Assembly: GCF_000717025.1 (NCBI RefSeq)
Contig: NZ_JNXG01000003.1
Coordinates: 186,001-250,000 of the forward strand
Source: Streptomyces atroolivaceus
GTDB taxonomy: Bacteria; Actinomycetota; Actinomycetes; Streptomycetales; Streptomycetaceae
DNA length: 64,000 bases
Direction of reading: 5' to 3'
Shown: piece by piece, positions 51,520 through 60,534 of the stretch
How positions within the stretch are numbered: position 1 is the stretch's first letter
Layout: every line of letters begins with the position of its first letter
Position numbers and translations under genes: made by a program
The notes under the pieces: generated by a model
Databases searched by the model: none
Seen by the model: the letters and a program-made list of their open reading frames with translations, nothing else
What the model was told of the DNA's origin: nothing

Positions 51520-53346
51520 TGGCCTGGTGCCGATCAGTTCGGCGATCCGCTCCGGGGCCACCGCACGTGAGTACAGCCACCCCTGCCCGGTGTCACACCC
51601 GATCCGGCGCAGCCGCTCCGCCTGGCCCGAGGTCTCCACGCACTCCGCGGTGACCGTCAGGCCCAGGCGGTGCGCCAGCTGCACCATCGCTTCGACGATC
51701 GTCTCGTCGGCCGGGCTGGGGTGCGCACCCTCCTCGTAGCGGAAGCCGCGCACGAAGGAACCGTCCAGCTTCAGCACGGATACGGGCAGCCGGCTCAGAT
51801 AGGCGAGGTTGGAGTAACCCGTGCCGAAGTCGTCGATCGCGATACGGACCCCCATGTCGCTGAGCGCCTGGAGCACCCGCAAGGGCCGGCCGGACGAGCC
51901 CATGACCGCCGATTCGGTCAGCTCCAGTTGCAGCAGCCCGGGTTCCAGGCCCGTCTCGGCGAGGATCTGCGCCACGTCCGCGACCAGATCGGAGTCCCAG
52001 AGCTGCCGCACGGCGACGTTGACGCTGATGAACAGCGCGGGCTCGCCCGGGTGTTCCAGCTGCCAGCGCCGGGCCTGCAGGCAGGCGGTGCGCAGCACCC
52101 ACCGGCCGAGCTGGACGATCGTGCCGTCCTCCTCGGCGATCGGGACGAACCGGCTCGGCGCCAGCAGGCCGAACCGCGGGTGATTCCAGCGGACCAGGGC
52201 CTCCACGCCTCGTACGACCTCGTCCGCCATCCCGACCAGCGGCTGGTACTCCAGGGTGAACTCCCCGCGTTCGACGGCCGGGCGGAGCGTGGAGGAGAGT
52301 GCCTGCCGGGTCATCCGGTGCGCGTTGCGCTCGGGGTCGAAGAGGGTCCAGCGGGACCTGCCGTCGGCCTTCGCCCAGTACAGGGTGGTGTCCGCGGCCT
52401 GCATCAGCGCGGTCGCCGACGTGCCGGCCGACGCCCGCTCCACCACCCCGATCGACGCGGAGACCGACAGGCGGTGCCCGGCGACCTCGAACGGCTGCTG
52501 GAGGGCGGTGAGCACCGAGCGGGCGAGGTCGGTGAGCTGTTGCGTACCCGACGAGTCCTCGACCAGGATCGCGAACTCGTCACCGCCGAGGCGCGCCACC
52601 AGGTGGCCGCCGGTGCGGTGGCCGTCGGCCTCGGCGCAGTCCGTGAGCCGTCCGGCGACGGCGGCGAGCAGCCGGTCGCCGGTGCGGTGCCCCAGGGTGT
52701 CGTTGACCGCCTTGAAGCCGTCGATGTCGAGGTAACAGAGGCCGATCCGGCCCTGCCGGGATGATGATCCGTCCGTGACCGGCGGGTTCTCCAGGGCGGT
52801 CGCGAGCCGCTCGAAGAACAGCGTGCGGTTGGGCAGCCGGGTCACGGGGTCGTGCATCCGCAGGTGGCGCAGCCGCTCCCGCAGCTCGCGCCGGTCACTG
52901 ACGTCGGAGACGGACAGCAGCACACGGCCCGGACCGGTGTCCGGGCCGCCCATCGGCACGACGGTGACCTCGGCCCACATCGGCCGGCCGTCGGCGTGCT
53001 TGAGCCGCCGGGTGCACCGGAGCCGGGGGCGGGTGCCGCGCAGGACCTCGGTGTACGCGCGCCAGGTGGGCCCGTCCGAGGAGAGGCCGACGAGGTCGGC
53101 CGCGGGCTGTCCGGCCAGGTGCGAGGGGTCGGTGCCGAGCAGTCCGTCCAGGGCGCCGTTCGTCCTGACGACCTGGCCACGGTGGTCGACGACGGCCATG
53201 GGGAGGGCGGCCGCCGCGAACGCGGAGCGGTAGTCGTGCAGCTCGGAGACGCCCACCGTCCGATGATCACACTGCGTGATCTCTGATGGCCCGGCGCCGT
53301 GGGTCGTGCCGGCTCGGCCCGTCGGTCCTTCGGGGGTTCCGCTCAC
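51508..53346 (-). CDS. cdgA: PAS-GGDEF-EAL cyclic-di-GMP protein CdgA
   Basis: This bifunctional c-di-GMP enzyme has a PAS domain (about residues 35-150), a GGDEF domain with intact LGGDEF, and an EAL domain with VEALVRWNH, LELTES, IDDFGTGYS and AECVET. Both catalytic cores look complete, so synthesis and hydrolysis are possible. In S. coelicolor the BldD-controlled CdgA governs development. GTG 53346 is chosen for its GGGAG site; GTG 53256 is an alternative that would place the BldD box upstream of the start. The chromosomal neighbourhood agrees with cdgA as I remember it. Confidence 0.88.
   Translation of the reverse strand: MSGTPEGPTGRAGTTHGAGPSEITQCDHRTVGVSELHDYRSAFAAAALPMAVVDHRGQVVRTNGALDGLLGTDPSHLAGQPAADLVGLSSDGPTWRAYTEVLRGTRPRLRCTRRLKHADGRPMWAEVTVVPMGGPDTGPGRVLLSVSDVSDRRELRERLRHLRMHDPVTRLPNRTLFFERLATALENPPVTDGSSSRQGRIGLCYLDIDGFKAVNDTLGHRTGDRLLAAVAGRLTDCAEADGHRTGGHLVARLGGDEFAILVEDSSGTQQLTDLARSVLTALQQPFEVAGHRLSVSASIGVVERASAGTSATALMQAADTTLYWAKADGRSRWTLFDPERNAHRMTRQALSSTLRPAVERGEFTLEYQPLVGMADEVVRGVEALVRWNHPRFGLLAPSRFVPIAEEDGTIVQLGRWVLRTACLQARRWQLEHPGEPALFISVNVAVRQLWDSDLVADVAQILAETGLEPGLLQLELTESAVMGSSGRPLRVLQALSDMGVRIAIDDFGTGYSNLAYLSRLPVSVLKLDGSFVRGFRYEEGAHPSPADETIVEAMVQLAHRLGLTVTAECVETSGQAERLRRIGCDTGQGWLYSRAVAPERIAELIGTRPPEG
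53267..53279. promoter_or_regulatory. Consensus BldD box at cdgA
   Basis: TCACACTGCGTGA matches the BldD consensus TNACNCWGNGTNA at every fixed position. It lies 11 bases upstream of GTG 53256 or about 23 codons inside the frame from GTG 53346. BldD bound to c-di-GMP is known to repress cdgA. Confidence 0.8.
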
Positions 53347-53769
53347 CGCTCGCTCCCGCTGTGCAGATTGTCGTGAACAGGTGTGGCCGGGCAGGGGCGT
53401 GGAGTGGTGCGCCGCGCGAGAGGCGGGAACCACACGGGAAAGCGAGGTGAAGCATAGAGGGTGGCGCGCCGGCCGTTCCAGCGCGCCCGCCGTTTCGGAC
53501 ACGCGGCACGCGCATGGCCCACGTCTGTCCCACGTCTGTCCCAAGGGTGGCGACCTCATGCCATTTTGGCTATTGATGATCACTTTTGAGCTGATCTGGT
53601 TGTTTAGGCCTCTCGGGTGAGCGAATGTGACTGTGTGTGAGGGGGATCATCCCTCTTCGGATGATCACTCCGCCGCCACTGACCCGTGTGGGGCATCACA
53701 ACAGGACGTACGCCGCCGAAACGGCACAGGGTGAGGGGGAAGTCCCGCATTCGCCACCCGGAGGTAGAT
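53347..53769. other. Divergent regulatory region between cdgA and the protease
   Basis: This 423-bp region is relatively AT-rich between 53560 and 53670. GATGATCAC occurs at 53575-53583 and 53660-53668 (a third copy is inside cdgA at 53262-53270). GATCATCC (53645-53652) and GGATGATC (53659-53666) form a hairpin. No small gene is convincing. Confidence 0.5.
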
Positions 53770-55011
53770 GTGCCGCGTCAGCACGGACCCGGGGGAGTGG
53801 AGAGGCCGAGTCTGCGCAGTGTGGCGGCTGCCCTCACCTCCCTCCTGGCGCTCGCCGCCACCGGACTCGTCGCCGGGCCCGCCGTGGCGTCCGCGCGCGA
53901 CGCGGGACCGTGCGCCCTGCCCAGAACCGGAGCGCACCACTCGCTCGGCCTCGACACCTGGAACGACGCCTACCCCCGCCCCGACCGCACCCTCGACGCG
54001 GTCATGATCTTCCTCTCGTTCCCCGACTCCGACCCCGTCGTGTCTCCCGAGGTGCTCGCCGCCGACTACTTCCCCTCGACGACCCGCTTCTTCGAGCGCG
54101 CCTCGTACGGGAAGTTCACCCTGCGCGCCCACCCGCAGCCGCGGTGGACCCCCATGCCGCACCCGTCCACCCGGTACGGCATACAGCGCGACTGGAGCTC
54201 CGACCGCCGCAGCGCCTACCTCCGCGACGCCATCGAGGCCGCCGACGAACAGACCGACTTCTCCGCGTACGACATCGTCTACCTCGTCGCCGACCCGGAC
54301 GCCCCCGGTGTCGACTCCGACGCCACCAAGGTCGTCAACTTCGACCGCCCCCTGCACGCCGACGACACCGACATCAGGCGCGTGGTCACCGTCTTCGAGG
54401 AGCACCCCCCGGACCGGAACGTCCTCGCCCACGAGACCGGACACGTCTTCGACCTGGCCGACCTCTACCACCGGCCGGAGGACGGGAAGGGCGACTGGGA
54501 CACCTACGTCGGCGACTGGGACGTGATGGGCAGCCAGTTCGGACTCTCCCCCGACCTGTTCGGCTGGCACAAGTGGAAGCTCGGCTGGCTGGAGGGCGGG
54601 GAGGTCGTGTGCGTGCAGGGCGCCGCCGACCTCACCCTTCAACCCATGGCCGAGGTGCCCGTGCCGGGCGCGTCCATCGGCACCCGGCTCGCGGTCGTCA
54701 GGACCGGCGCGGACAGCGCGCTGGCCATCGAGGCCCGCAGCGCCACGGGCAACGACCGGACGACCTGTACCGAAGGTGTGCTCGTCTACCGCATCCGCAA
54801 CGCCACACCGTCCGGCGGCGGTCCCGTCGAGGTGCTGGACACCCACCCCGGGTCCGAGGCCTGCTGGGACCGGTCGGTCTACCCGCCGCTCGCCGACGCA
54901 CCGCTCCGGGAGGGCGAGCGCTACACCGTCCCCGGCGAGCGCATCCGCATCGACGTCGCCGACCGGACCCGGTCGGGAGCGTGGACCGTCCGGATCGCCA
55001 CCGGCACCTGA
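53770..55011 (+). CDS. Secreted zinc metalloprotease, M6-like
   Basis: This is a 413-residue secreted protein with a signal peptide (to about residue 42, ALAATGLVAGPAVASA). The zinc site is in NVLAHETGHVFDLADLY (HExxH plus a downstream Asp/His), followed by DWDVMGSQ, a typical Met-turn-like segment. It resembles immune inhibitor A/M6-type peptidases but is shorter. A C-terminal beta domain (RIRIDVADRTRSG) follows. GTG 53770 is preferred for its GGAGGT site four bases upstream. It ends just before a tRNA-Lys terminator. Confidence 0.82.
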   Translation: MPRQHGPGGVERPSLRSVAAALTSLLALAATGLVAGPAVASARDAGPCALPRTGAHHSLGLDTWNDAYPRPDRTLDAVMIFLSFPDSDPVVSPEVLAADYFPSTTRFFERASYGKFTLRAHPQPRWTPMPHPSTRYGIQRDWSSDRRSAYLRDAIEAADEQTDFSAYDIVYLVADPDAPGVDSDATKVVNFDRPLHADDTDIRRVVTVFEEHPPDRNVLAHETGHVFDLADLYHRPEDGKGDWDTYVGDWDVMGSQFGLSPDLFGWHKWKLGWLEGGEVVCVQGAADLTLQPMAEVPVPGASIGTRLAVVRTGADSALAIEARSATGNDRTTCTEGVLVYRIRNATPSGGGPVEVLDTHPGSEACWDRSVYPPLADAPLREGERYTVPGERIRIDVADRTRSGAWTVRIATGT

Positions 55012-55031
55012 CCCGGGCACGCACACACGAA

Positions 55032-55061
55032 GAAGCCCCCTCGCTTCCGCGAGGGGGCTTC
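55032..55061. terminator. Terminator shared by protease and tRNA-Lys copy 3
   Basis: A 13-bp stem (55032-55044 with 55049-55061) and TTCC loop lies between the plus-strand protease and the minus-strand tRNA. Confidence 0.75.
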
Positions 55062-55070
55062 ATCCGTCGG

Positions 55071-55144
55071 TGCGCCGTCAGGGACTCGAACCCCGGACCC
55101 GCTGATTAAGAGTCAGCTGCTCTAACCAACTGAGCTAACGGCGC
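55071..55144 (-). tRNA. tRNA-Lys(CTT), copy 3
   Basis: This copy is identical to the genes at 39424 and 43712, with anticodon CTT. Its 5' end overlaps the last 10 bases of the prim-pol-like reading frame. Confidence 0.95.
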
Positions 55145-55833
55145 CTGCTGACGTCGTAGACATTAGCACCCGGATCGGCGGGAGGAAAAATCGAATATCC
55201 GGTGGTCGACGGGGCTGCCGACCTGCCCACGCGGACACAGGCCCACAGCAGCACGTCCGGGCCCGGGAGCCAGGGACTGCGCGTGTCGGGAGCGACCAGC
55301 CAGCGGGGCCCGCCGGTGCCCGCGCCGCCGGTCAGGGGCGGGACGGTGACCGCGTCCCCGGTGCCGTGACAGAGCACCGGCGGCAGGGCGCCCTGGTGCC
55401 GGCGGGAGCCACCGGCGGAACCCGTGCCCCACTCCTCCCACGCCAGCAGGGACGGCAGTCGCTGGGCGGTGCCCGGGGAGGCGAACAGCAGCATCCGGCC
55501 CCGGTGGGTGGCCACCGGCCCCGATCCCGGACCCTCCGCCCAGAGCTGCTCCAGCATGCGCCTGCCGAAGAGGGCGGGCACGTTCACGACGTCGAACGAG
55601 GAGCCGCACGGCAGTACGCCGGGGGAGCAGGGCCGCGCCTCCCACTGCGAGAGCGTGCTGCGGGGGTGGGCCGACGCGCCCGCCAGCCACGCGGCCCCGG
55701 AAGCCGTGACCTGCGCGGCCCTGTCGTCGGCCCGGAGGCCGGCGCGGTCCCGCAGCAGGGCGAAGATGTCGACGTCGTGGCGCGGGGCGGCAGCGGTCTG
55801 CAGGGTCGTTTCGTCATTCAGCCATGCGCTCAT
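55135..55833 (-). CDS. Prim-pol-type DNA primase/polymerase N-domain protein
   Basis: This is a 232-residue protein with the layout of Streptomyces bifunctional DNA primase/polymerase N-terminal proteins. It has GVLPCGSSFDVVNVPALFG, GPVATHRGRMLLFASPGTA and GDAVTVPPL. The usual metal pair (DxD, as in DALDVP) is DVVNV here, so one Asp is replaced by Asn and catalysis is doubtful. The reading frame ends with a TAG that belongs to the 5' end of tRNA-Lys copy 3. It could be an active priming enzyme, a degenerate paralogue, or a DNA-binding scaffold. Confidence 0.65.
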   Translation of the reverse strand: MSAWLNDETTLQTAAAPRHDVDIFALLRDRAGLRADDRAAQVTASGAAWLAGASAHPRSTLSQWEARPCSPGVLPCGSSFDVVNVPALFGRRMLEQLWAEGPGSGPVATHRGRMLLFASPGTAQRLPSLLAWEEWGTGSAGGSRRHQGALPPVLCHGTGDAVTVPPLTGGAGTGGPRWLVAPDTRSPWLPGPDVLLWACVRVGRSAAPSTTGYSIFPPADPGANVYDVSRRR

Positions 55834-55984
55834 GGAGTCATGTCTACCGGCAGTGACGCTCCTGTCTCACAGAGTTGCCGGAATGCCGGACAGGGCGCCC
55901 AGGACGGAGTATCTTGCCCGGCGGCATATGCCACGGGTGTACCCGCGGTGACGGAGGTGCGCCGGACGCCCGCCCGGCCGAGGG

Positions 55985-56326
55985 TCAGGGCGCGGGGTCG
56001 TTCAGCAGGGACCGGCCGAACTCGATCATCTTCTTCGCGTAGTCCTCGGTCCACTCCGCGCGCTCGGCTATGTCCGCGGGCGTGAGCCGGTCGAACCGGC
56101 GAGGATCGGCGAGCTGGGCGGCGGCCACGGCCTGGAACTCCACGGCCCGGTCGGTCGCCGCCCGGAAGGCGAGCGTCAGCTCCGTCGCGCGGGCCAGCAG
56201 GTCCTTCGGGTCCTCCATCGACTCCAGGTCGAAGAAGTGCTCCGGATCGGCTGCCGCCTCCGACGGCTCGAAGAGCAGCGGCGCCGGACGCAGCCGCTGC
56301 CGCTCGTTCCGCTCGGGTTGTGCCAT
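55985..56326 (-). CDS. Conserved small acidic protein
   Basis: This is a 113-residue protein with a charged, helix-rich sequence (LLARATELTLAFRAATDRAVEF, then RFDRLTPADIAERAEWTEDYAKKMI). It resembles small hypothetical actinobacterial proteins, without a known function. The ATG at 56326 has GAGGAAGG about nine bases upstream. It is 75 bp downstream of the helicase gene on the same strand. Confidence 0.6.
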   Translation of the reverse strand: MAQPERNERQRLRPAPLLFEPSEAAADPEHFFDLESMEDPKDLLARATELTLAFRAATDRAVEFQAVAAAQLADPRRFDRLTPADIAERAEWTEDYAKKMIEFGRSLLNDPAP

Positions 56327-56399
56327 GTGGTGTTCCTTCCTCGTACGGCCGGACGGCCACCTTCCATTGTCCAGCCCGCCGCAAGACCGCTTCCCAGGA

Positions 56400-57734
56400 T
56401 CAGGGCGCCCAATGCACGCGATGCTCGGAGAGATGCGCCAGGACGGCGTGGTTCGCCTCCCAGCCGTCGGGGAACTTCACCGTCACGCCCAGCTGGACCG
56501 GCTCCGTCGACGGGTGCTCGTCCAGCAGGTCCGCCACCCCGGCGCGGCACACCACGACGCACGCGTGCCGGTGCCGGGAGGCCAGCACGCACAGACGGCC
56601 CGTCTCCAGATGGAAGGCCGTGGCGTCAGGGCGGCCCGACAGCGGATGCAGGACCACCGTCACGTCGAACTCGCGGCCCTGGAGCCGGTTCGCCGTGTCC
56701 ACCGCCACGCCCGTCACACCGAGCTCCGCGAGCGCCGCCCGCACCGCGGCGGCCTGGTCGCGGTGGGCCGTGCCGACCGCGACCCGCTCCGCCGTCACCG
56801 GGACCGGCTCCGGGCCCCGCTCACTCGTCGCGGCGCCGCCCCGGTCGAGCAGGCGGCGGACCACCAGGGCCACCGCCCGGACCGCCTCGGGGTCCGTGCG
56901 CGGTGTGTGCCGGGCCGGGAGCTCCAGCAGCCCCCAGCCGGACTCCGCCGCCTCGTCCAGCACGCGGTCGGGGCCCGATCCGTCCGAAGGCACACCGAAC
57001 GACAGCCGCCGCTCGCCGTGGTCCGTGCCGCTGCGGAACGGCGTGTACGGGTAGAACGCGTCCGAGACCAGCGGCGCCGCCGACGCCGGCAGCCGCCACG
57101 ACACCGGCAGCCTGTGCTGCGGCAGCTCCGGATTGTGGGCGAGGAGAGTCGAGACGGCGCTCGCCGACGGGTCGTACGAGAGGCCGGCCCACTGGTCGGC
57201 CCCCACGATCGAGAACGGGTCCAGCTGGCCCGGATCCCCCACGAACAGCGCACGCTCGAACAGCCCGGCCACGGCCAGGAGGGCGTCCGACCGCATCTGG
57301 TAGGCCTCGTCGACGATCGCGTGCCCCCACGGCTCCACGTTCTTCACGTGTGCCCACTTGGCGGCCGTCGAGATGACGACGTCCAGGCCCGCCAGATCCG
57401 CCGCCTTCGCCGACTTCCGTACGTTGTCCAGGCCGTCCAGGACCTTGTCGTACGGATCGGAGTCGCTGCTGTGGAGCCGGCCCAACGGCAGCTCGGGGGC
57501 CTTCTCCGCCAGCCGCACCACCAGGTCGTCCACCTGGGCGTTGGTCTGTGCGACGACCATGAGGGGACGGCCCGCCGCGGCCAGCTCCAGCGCGGCGCGG
57601 ACGACCAGCGTCGACTTCCCCGCGCCCGGCGGCGAATCCACCACGATGCCGCGCGCGGTGCCGTGCAAGGTGTCGCCGAGGATCGCGTCGGTCGCCCGCG
57701 CCGCCGCGGCACCCGGGTCGGGAACGGCTGTCAC
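56400..57734 (-). CDS. SF1 helicase/ATPase (Dna2/NAM7-like), operon member
   Basis: This is a 444-residue superfamily 1 ATPase with Walker A (GIVVDSPPGAGKSTLVV), Walker B (AIVDEAYQM), motif III (FVGDPGQLDPF), motif IV (VSWRLP) and C-terminal motifs VDTANRLQGREFDVTVVL. It resembles Dna2/NAM7-type helicases that partner RecB-like nucleases. It starts with GTG 57734, overlapping the preceding gene's TGA by 4 bp. It follows a protein of unknown function and a Fe-S nuclease, so the three probably act as one DNA-processing machine. Confidence 0.85.
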   Translation of the reverse strand: MTAVPDPGAAAARATDAILGDTLHGTARGIVVDSPPGAGKSTLVVRAALELAAAGRPLMVVAQTNAQVDDLVVRLAEKAPELPLGRLHSSDSDPYDKVLDGLDNVRKSAKAADLAGLDVVISTAAKWAHVKNVEPWGHAIVDEAYQMRSDALLAVAGLFERALFVGDPGQLDPFSIVGADQWAGLSYDPSASAVSTLLAHNPELPQHRLPVSWRLPASAAPLVSDAFYPYTPFRSGTDHGERRLSFGVPSDGSGPDRVLDEAAESGWGLLELPARHTPRTDPEAVRAVALVVRRLLDRGGAATSERGPEPVPVTAERVAVGTAHRDQAAAVRAALAELGVTGVAVDTANRLQGREFDVTVVLHPLSGRPDATAFHLETGRLCVLASRHRHACVVVCRAGVADLLDEHPSTEPVQLGVTVKFPDGWEANHAVLAHLSEHRVHWAP

Positions 57735-59359
57735 AGGATGTCCTCCGCGGTCACGGGATCGGGCTGCTCGGCATGTCCGCCGCCGGCGGCGCCCGGCGGG
57801 CCGCCATGGGTCCACGGGGTGTCCTCCGGATCAGGCAGCTTCGGGCCGCCCCGCTGGTCGTGCTCGAACAGGGTCCAGGCGATCCGGTCGCCGGGCTCGG
57901 GCACCGAGCCCGGCGCGGGCTCCTTGCTCCGCCCCATCCGGTCCGTGATCCGCAGGACGAGGTGGACCGTGCCTTCGGGCTCCGCGTGCCCGGCGTCCTC
58001 GGTCGCGTACCCCACGAACTCGGCCGTCTGCGGCCTGCCGTCCAGCGAGCGGTACACCTTGGTCCGCTCACCGAGGTGCGGGCGTTCGTCGGTCCGCACC
58101 GTGACCAGGGGACGCGGCGAGGGCCGCTTCGACTCGCTGTACGCCATCTCGACCTCCGTCACCTCCCCGATGAACGCCTCGCCCGCCAGCCTGCGCCCCG
58201 CCAGCACCAGCGGATCGTCCAGCGCCTCCTGGGCGTCCAGCTGCGCCTGGGCCGTCTCCCGCGCGGCCAGCTTCTGCGCGGCCGTCACCGCGTCGTCCCG
58301 GCGCGGCTGCGGTGGCTCGCCCGCCCGCACCCGGTCCCGGTGCGCGGTGAACGACCAGCGGTCCCTGGTCCAGCGGTCCTCGGCCCTCGTACCCTCCGGA
58401 AGCTCCCGCAGCAGGTCGATCCCCCGCCACACGGCGTCCCAGGTGGGGAGCAGCACGCCCGCGAGCAGTGACCTGATCTCCCGCTCGGCGCCGCTCAGCT
58501 CGCCGAGCCGGGTGTCGGCGTCGAGGGCGTCCTCCGCGGCGGCCAGCGCCGCGCGCGCCCGGTCGTACCGTTCGATCGCGGGCGCCAGCAGCCTGTTGTC
58601 GAACGCCGGGTCCGTCGCCGGCCCGGCCGGCGGGCACACCAGCTGGCCGTCACGGTCCCGCTCCAGCTCCGCCCGGAGTGCCGCCGCCGCACCGGGCTCC
58701 CCGTCCGGCGGGTCGACCCACGCGAGCAGCGCACCGAGGTGCTGGTCCTCCAGGCTGGACTGGCCCGTCGCCCAGTGGCGGTTCAGCAGGTCCGTCGCGG
58801 CGAGCAGCAGCGACGAACCCGGCACCCTGGCCCGCTCCCCGTAGTGCGTCATCCAGCGGCCGAGCAGGGGCACGCGGGCGGGGGCCGGATAGGGGGTGTC
58901 CGGGTCGTCCTCGGCGGTACGCCGGAACCGCATGGACCGCCCGAGCAGCCGCACGAAGTCGATTCCGGCCCTGCTCGGCACGATCAGCTGGGCCGCGTCC
59001 GCGCACAGCTCGACCTCGACCTTGACCTTCTTGCCGGTCCCGGGATCGACCTCGCTGCGCTCGGCGGGCTCGACGACATCGGCGTACGACTCGATGTGCG
59101 GCAGCACCGCCTCGGCCAGCTCGGCGAGGAACGCGAACCGCAGATCGCGGTCGCGCGGCTGGGCCACCGCCAGCAGGCGGGGCGCCGCACGGTCCGTGCC
59201 CACGAGCGCGCCGAGCGGGGCGCCCGCCTCACCGGCGGTCGTCAGCGGCACCAGCACGAGCGGCCCGTCGGTCAGATGGCGGTGCCGCACGGTCGCCAGC
59301 GGCTGGGCCCGCCCGCTGTCGACCGCCTCCAGCCGGGCCAGGGTGCTGATCAGTGACAT
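57731..59359 (-). CDS. Unknown middle protein of the nuclease-helicase operon
   Basis: This is a 542-residue protein with no family I recognise. Visible segments are LIVPSRAGIDFVRLLGRSMRFRR, ALAAAEDALDADTRLGELSGAER and GYATEDAGHAEPEGTVHLVLR, with no Walker or nuclease signature. Its start ATG 59359 overlaps the nuclease stop by 10 bp, and its stop overlaps the helicase start by 4 bp. Its position suggests it connects or recruits the nuclease and helicase, or binds DNA. Confidence 0.7.
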   Translation of the reverse strand: MSLISTLARLEAVDSGRAQPLATVRHRHLTDGPLVLVPLTTAGEAGAPLGALVGTDRAAPRLLAVAQPRDRDLRFAFLAELAEAVLPHIESYADVVEPAERSEVDPGTGKKVKVEVELCADAAQLIVPSRAGIDFVRLLGRSMRFRRTAEDDPDTPYPAPARVPLLGRWMTHYGERARVPGSSLLLAATDLLNRHWATGQSSLEDQHLGALLAWVDPPDGEPGAAAALRAELERDRDGQLVCPPAGPATDPAFDNRLLAPAIERYDRARAALAAAEDALDADTRLGELSGAEREIRSLLAGVLLPTWDAVWRGIDLLRELPEGTRAEDRWTRDRWSFTAHRDRVRAGEPPQPRRDDAVTAAQKLAARETAQAQLDAQEALDDPLVLAGRRLAGEAFIGEVTEVEMAYSESKRPSPRPLVTVRTDERPHLGERTKVYRSLDGRPQTAEFVGYATEDAGHAEPEGTVHLVLRITDRMGRSKEPAPGSVPEPGDRIAWTLFEHDQRGGPKLPDPEDTPWTHGGPPGAAGGGHAEQPDPVTAEDIL

Positions 59360-60534
59360 GGGACGCCGCCGTCCACTCCGGCCAGGGCCTCGGCCCGCAG
59401 GGCGGCCGCCCTGCGCAGGGCCGCCACCGTCGGGTCGGCCGGGTCGCCCTCCTTGCCGGCCGCCGCGGCCAGCACCCCGGCGACCGTCGTCAGGCCTCCG
59501 AGCTCGCCCCGCACACTCCGGCCCAGCGCTTCCACCGCGCCCTCGGCGCGCGCCTTCGCCCGGCAGTGGAAGGCCAGCTCGCAGGCGGCGAGGCACTCGG
59601 GGGCGTAGGCCGCGGGGACCGACTCGACCGCGGTGCCGAGCTCCTCGGCGGAGCAGCCGGGGTCGAAGGTCGTGCCCTCGGGCAGGGCGTCCGCGATGTC
59701 CTCGACACGGGTCAGCCTGGTCAGCTGGCGGCTGGTGACGGCGCGCTGCTTGCGCACGTCCACCACCGAGGCGGTCGGGAGGTTGGAGAAGTCCTTCGGG
59801 CAGACCAGCAGGACCCTGTGCCCGACCTCCGCGCCCTCGGTCATCGCGGCGACCCGCTCCAGCGCCAGGACGTAGACGGCGGACTGGCGGGCCGCGGCAC
59901 CGACCTTCGCGGCGTCCGCCGAACTGTCGATCATGGGGAAGGACTTGATCTCGACGACCGTCCAGGTGCCGTCGGGGTGCACCACCACGGCGTCCGGCTC
60001 CAGGTAGGCGGGCGAGCCCGCGACCTCCAGGGCCAGCATCGGATGGTCGAGCAGCGTCCAGCTGCCCGCCGCCGTGGCCTCGCGCAGCGCCAGCGCCGTA
60101 CGCGCGGCGCGGCCCTCCGGGCCCGCGGCCGTCAGATCGGGCACCGCGGCCACAGCCGCCGCCTCGGCACCGCCGCCCAGTCGTTCGACGAGGAGGCGGA
60201 GCAGCTCCGTGCCGCCGTCGGCCTTGACCTTCGCCTCGAAGGCGTTGCCCCGCACGAACGCGAACTGGGACTGGCCGAACGCGGCGGGGGAACCCAGCGC
60301 CGTGGCCAGCACGGCCTTGTCGACGCCCGCGCCGTCGAGCAGGGCGCGCCGTCTGCATCCCGGGTTGGCCGCGAGCGCGGCCAGTGCGCGTGCGTCGAGC
60401 GGATGCGGCGCGACGGACGGACCGCGCAGTTCAGCGAGCCGCTGCCGGAGCGTCGTCGCTGGCCTCGGCTGCCGAGCGGGGTCTCGCGTCGCTGGAATCT
60501 GCGGAGGCGGTCCGCTGGCCGGGTATTCGCTCAC
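59350..60534 (-). CDS. Fe-S RecB/Cas4-like PD-(D/E)XK nuclease
   Basis: This is a nuclease of about 394 residues. The active site reads D191 (LEPDAVV), then E205 and K207 (VVEIKS) and a QxxxY segment (Q227, Y231), as in RecB-family nucleases. Cys70, Cys324, Cys328 and Cys334 follow the N-terminal single plus C-terminal triple pattern of Cas4/AddB 4Fe-4S clusters (numbering from TTG 60564). GTG 60534, GTG 60558 and TTG 60564 are candidate starts and all overlap the PAP2 gene by 100-134 bp. It is followed by a helicase partner. Confidence 0.82.
   Translation of the reverse strand: MSEYPASGPPPQIPATRDPARQPRPATTLRQRLAELRGPSVAPHPLDARALAALAANPGCRRRALLDGAGVDKAVLATALGSPAAFGQSQFAFVRGNAFEAKVKADGGTELLRLLVERLGGGAEAAAVAAVPDLTAAGPEGRAARTALALREATAAGSWTLLDHPMLALEVAGSPAYLEPDAVVVHPDGTWTVVEIKSFPMIDSSADAAKVGAAARQSAVYVLALERVAAMTEGAEVGHRVLLVCPKDFSNLPTASVVDVRKQRAVTSRQLTRLTRVEDIADALPEGTTFDPGCSAEELGTAVESVPAAYAPECLAACELAFHCRAKARAEGAVEALGRSVRGELGGLTTVAGVLAAAAGKEGDPADPTVAALRRAAALRAEALAGVDGGVPCH

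Noticed and set aside
57731..60358. A single 875-residue frame covering the middle protein and upstream DNA
   Set aside because: The part beyond ATG 59359 is an off-frame reading of the nuclease gene.
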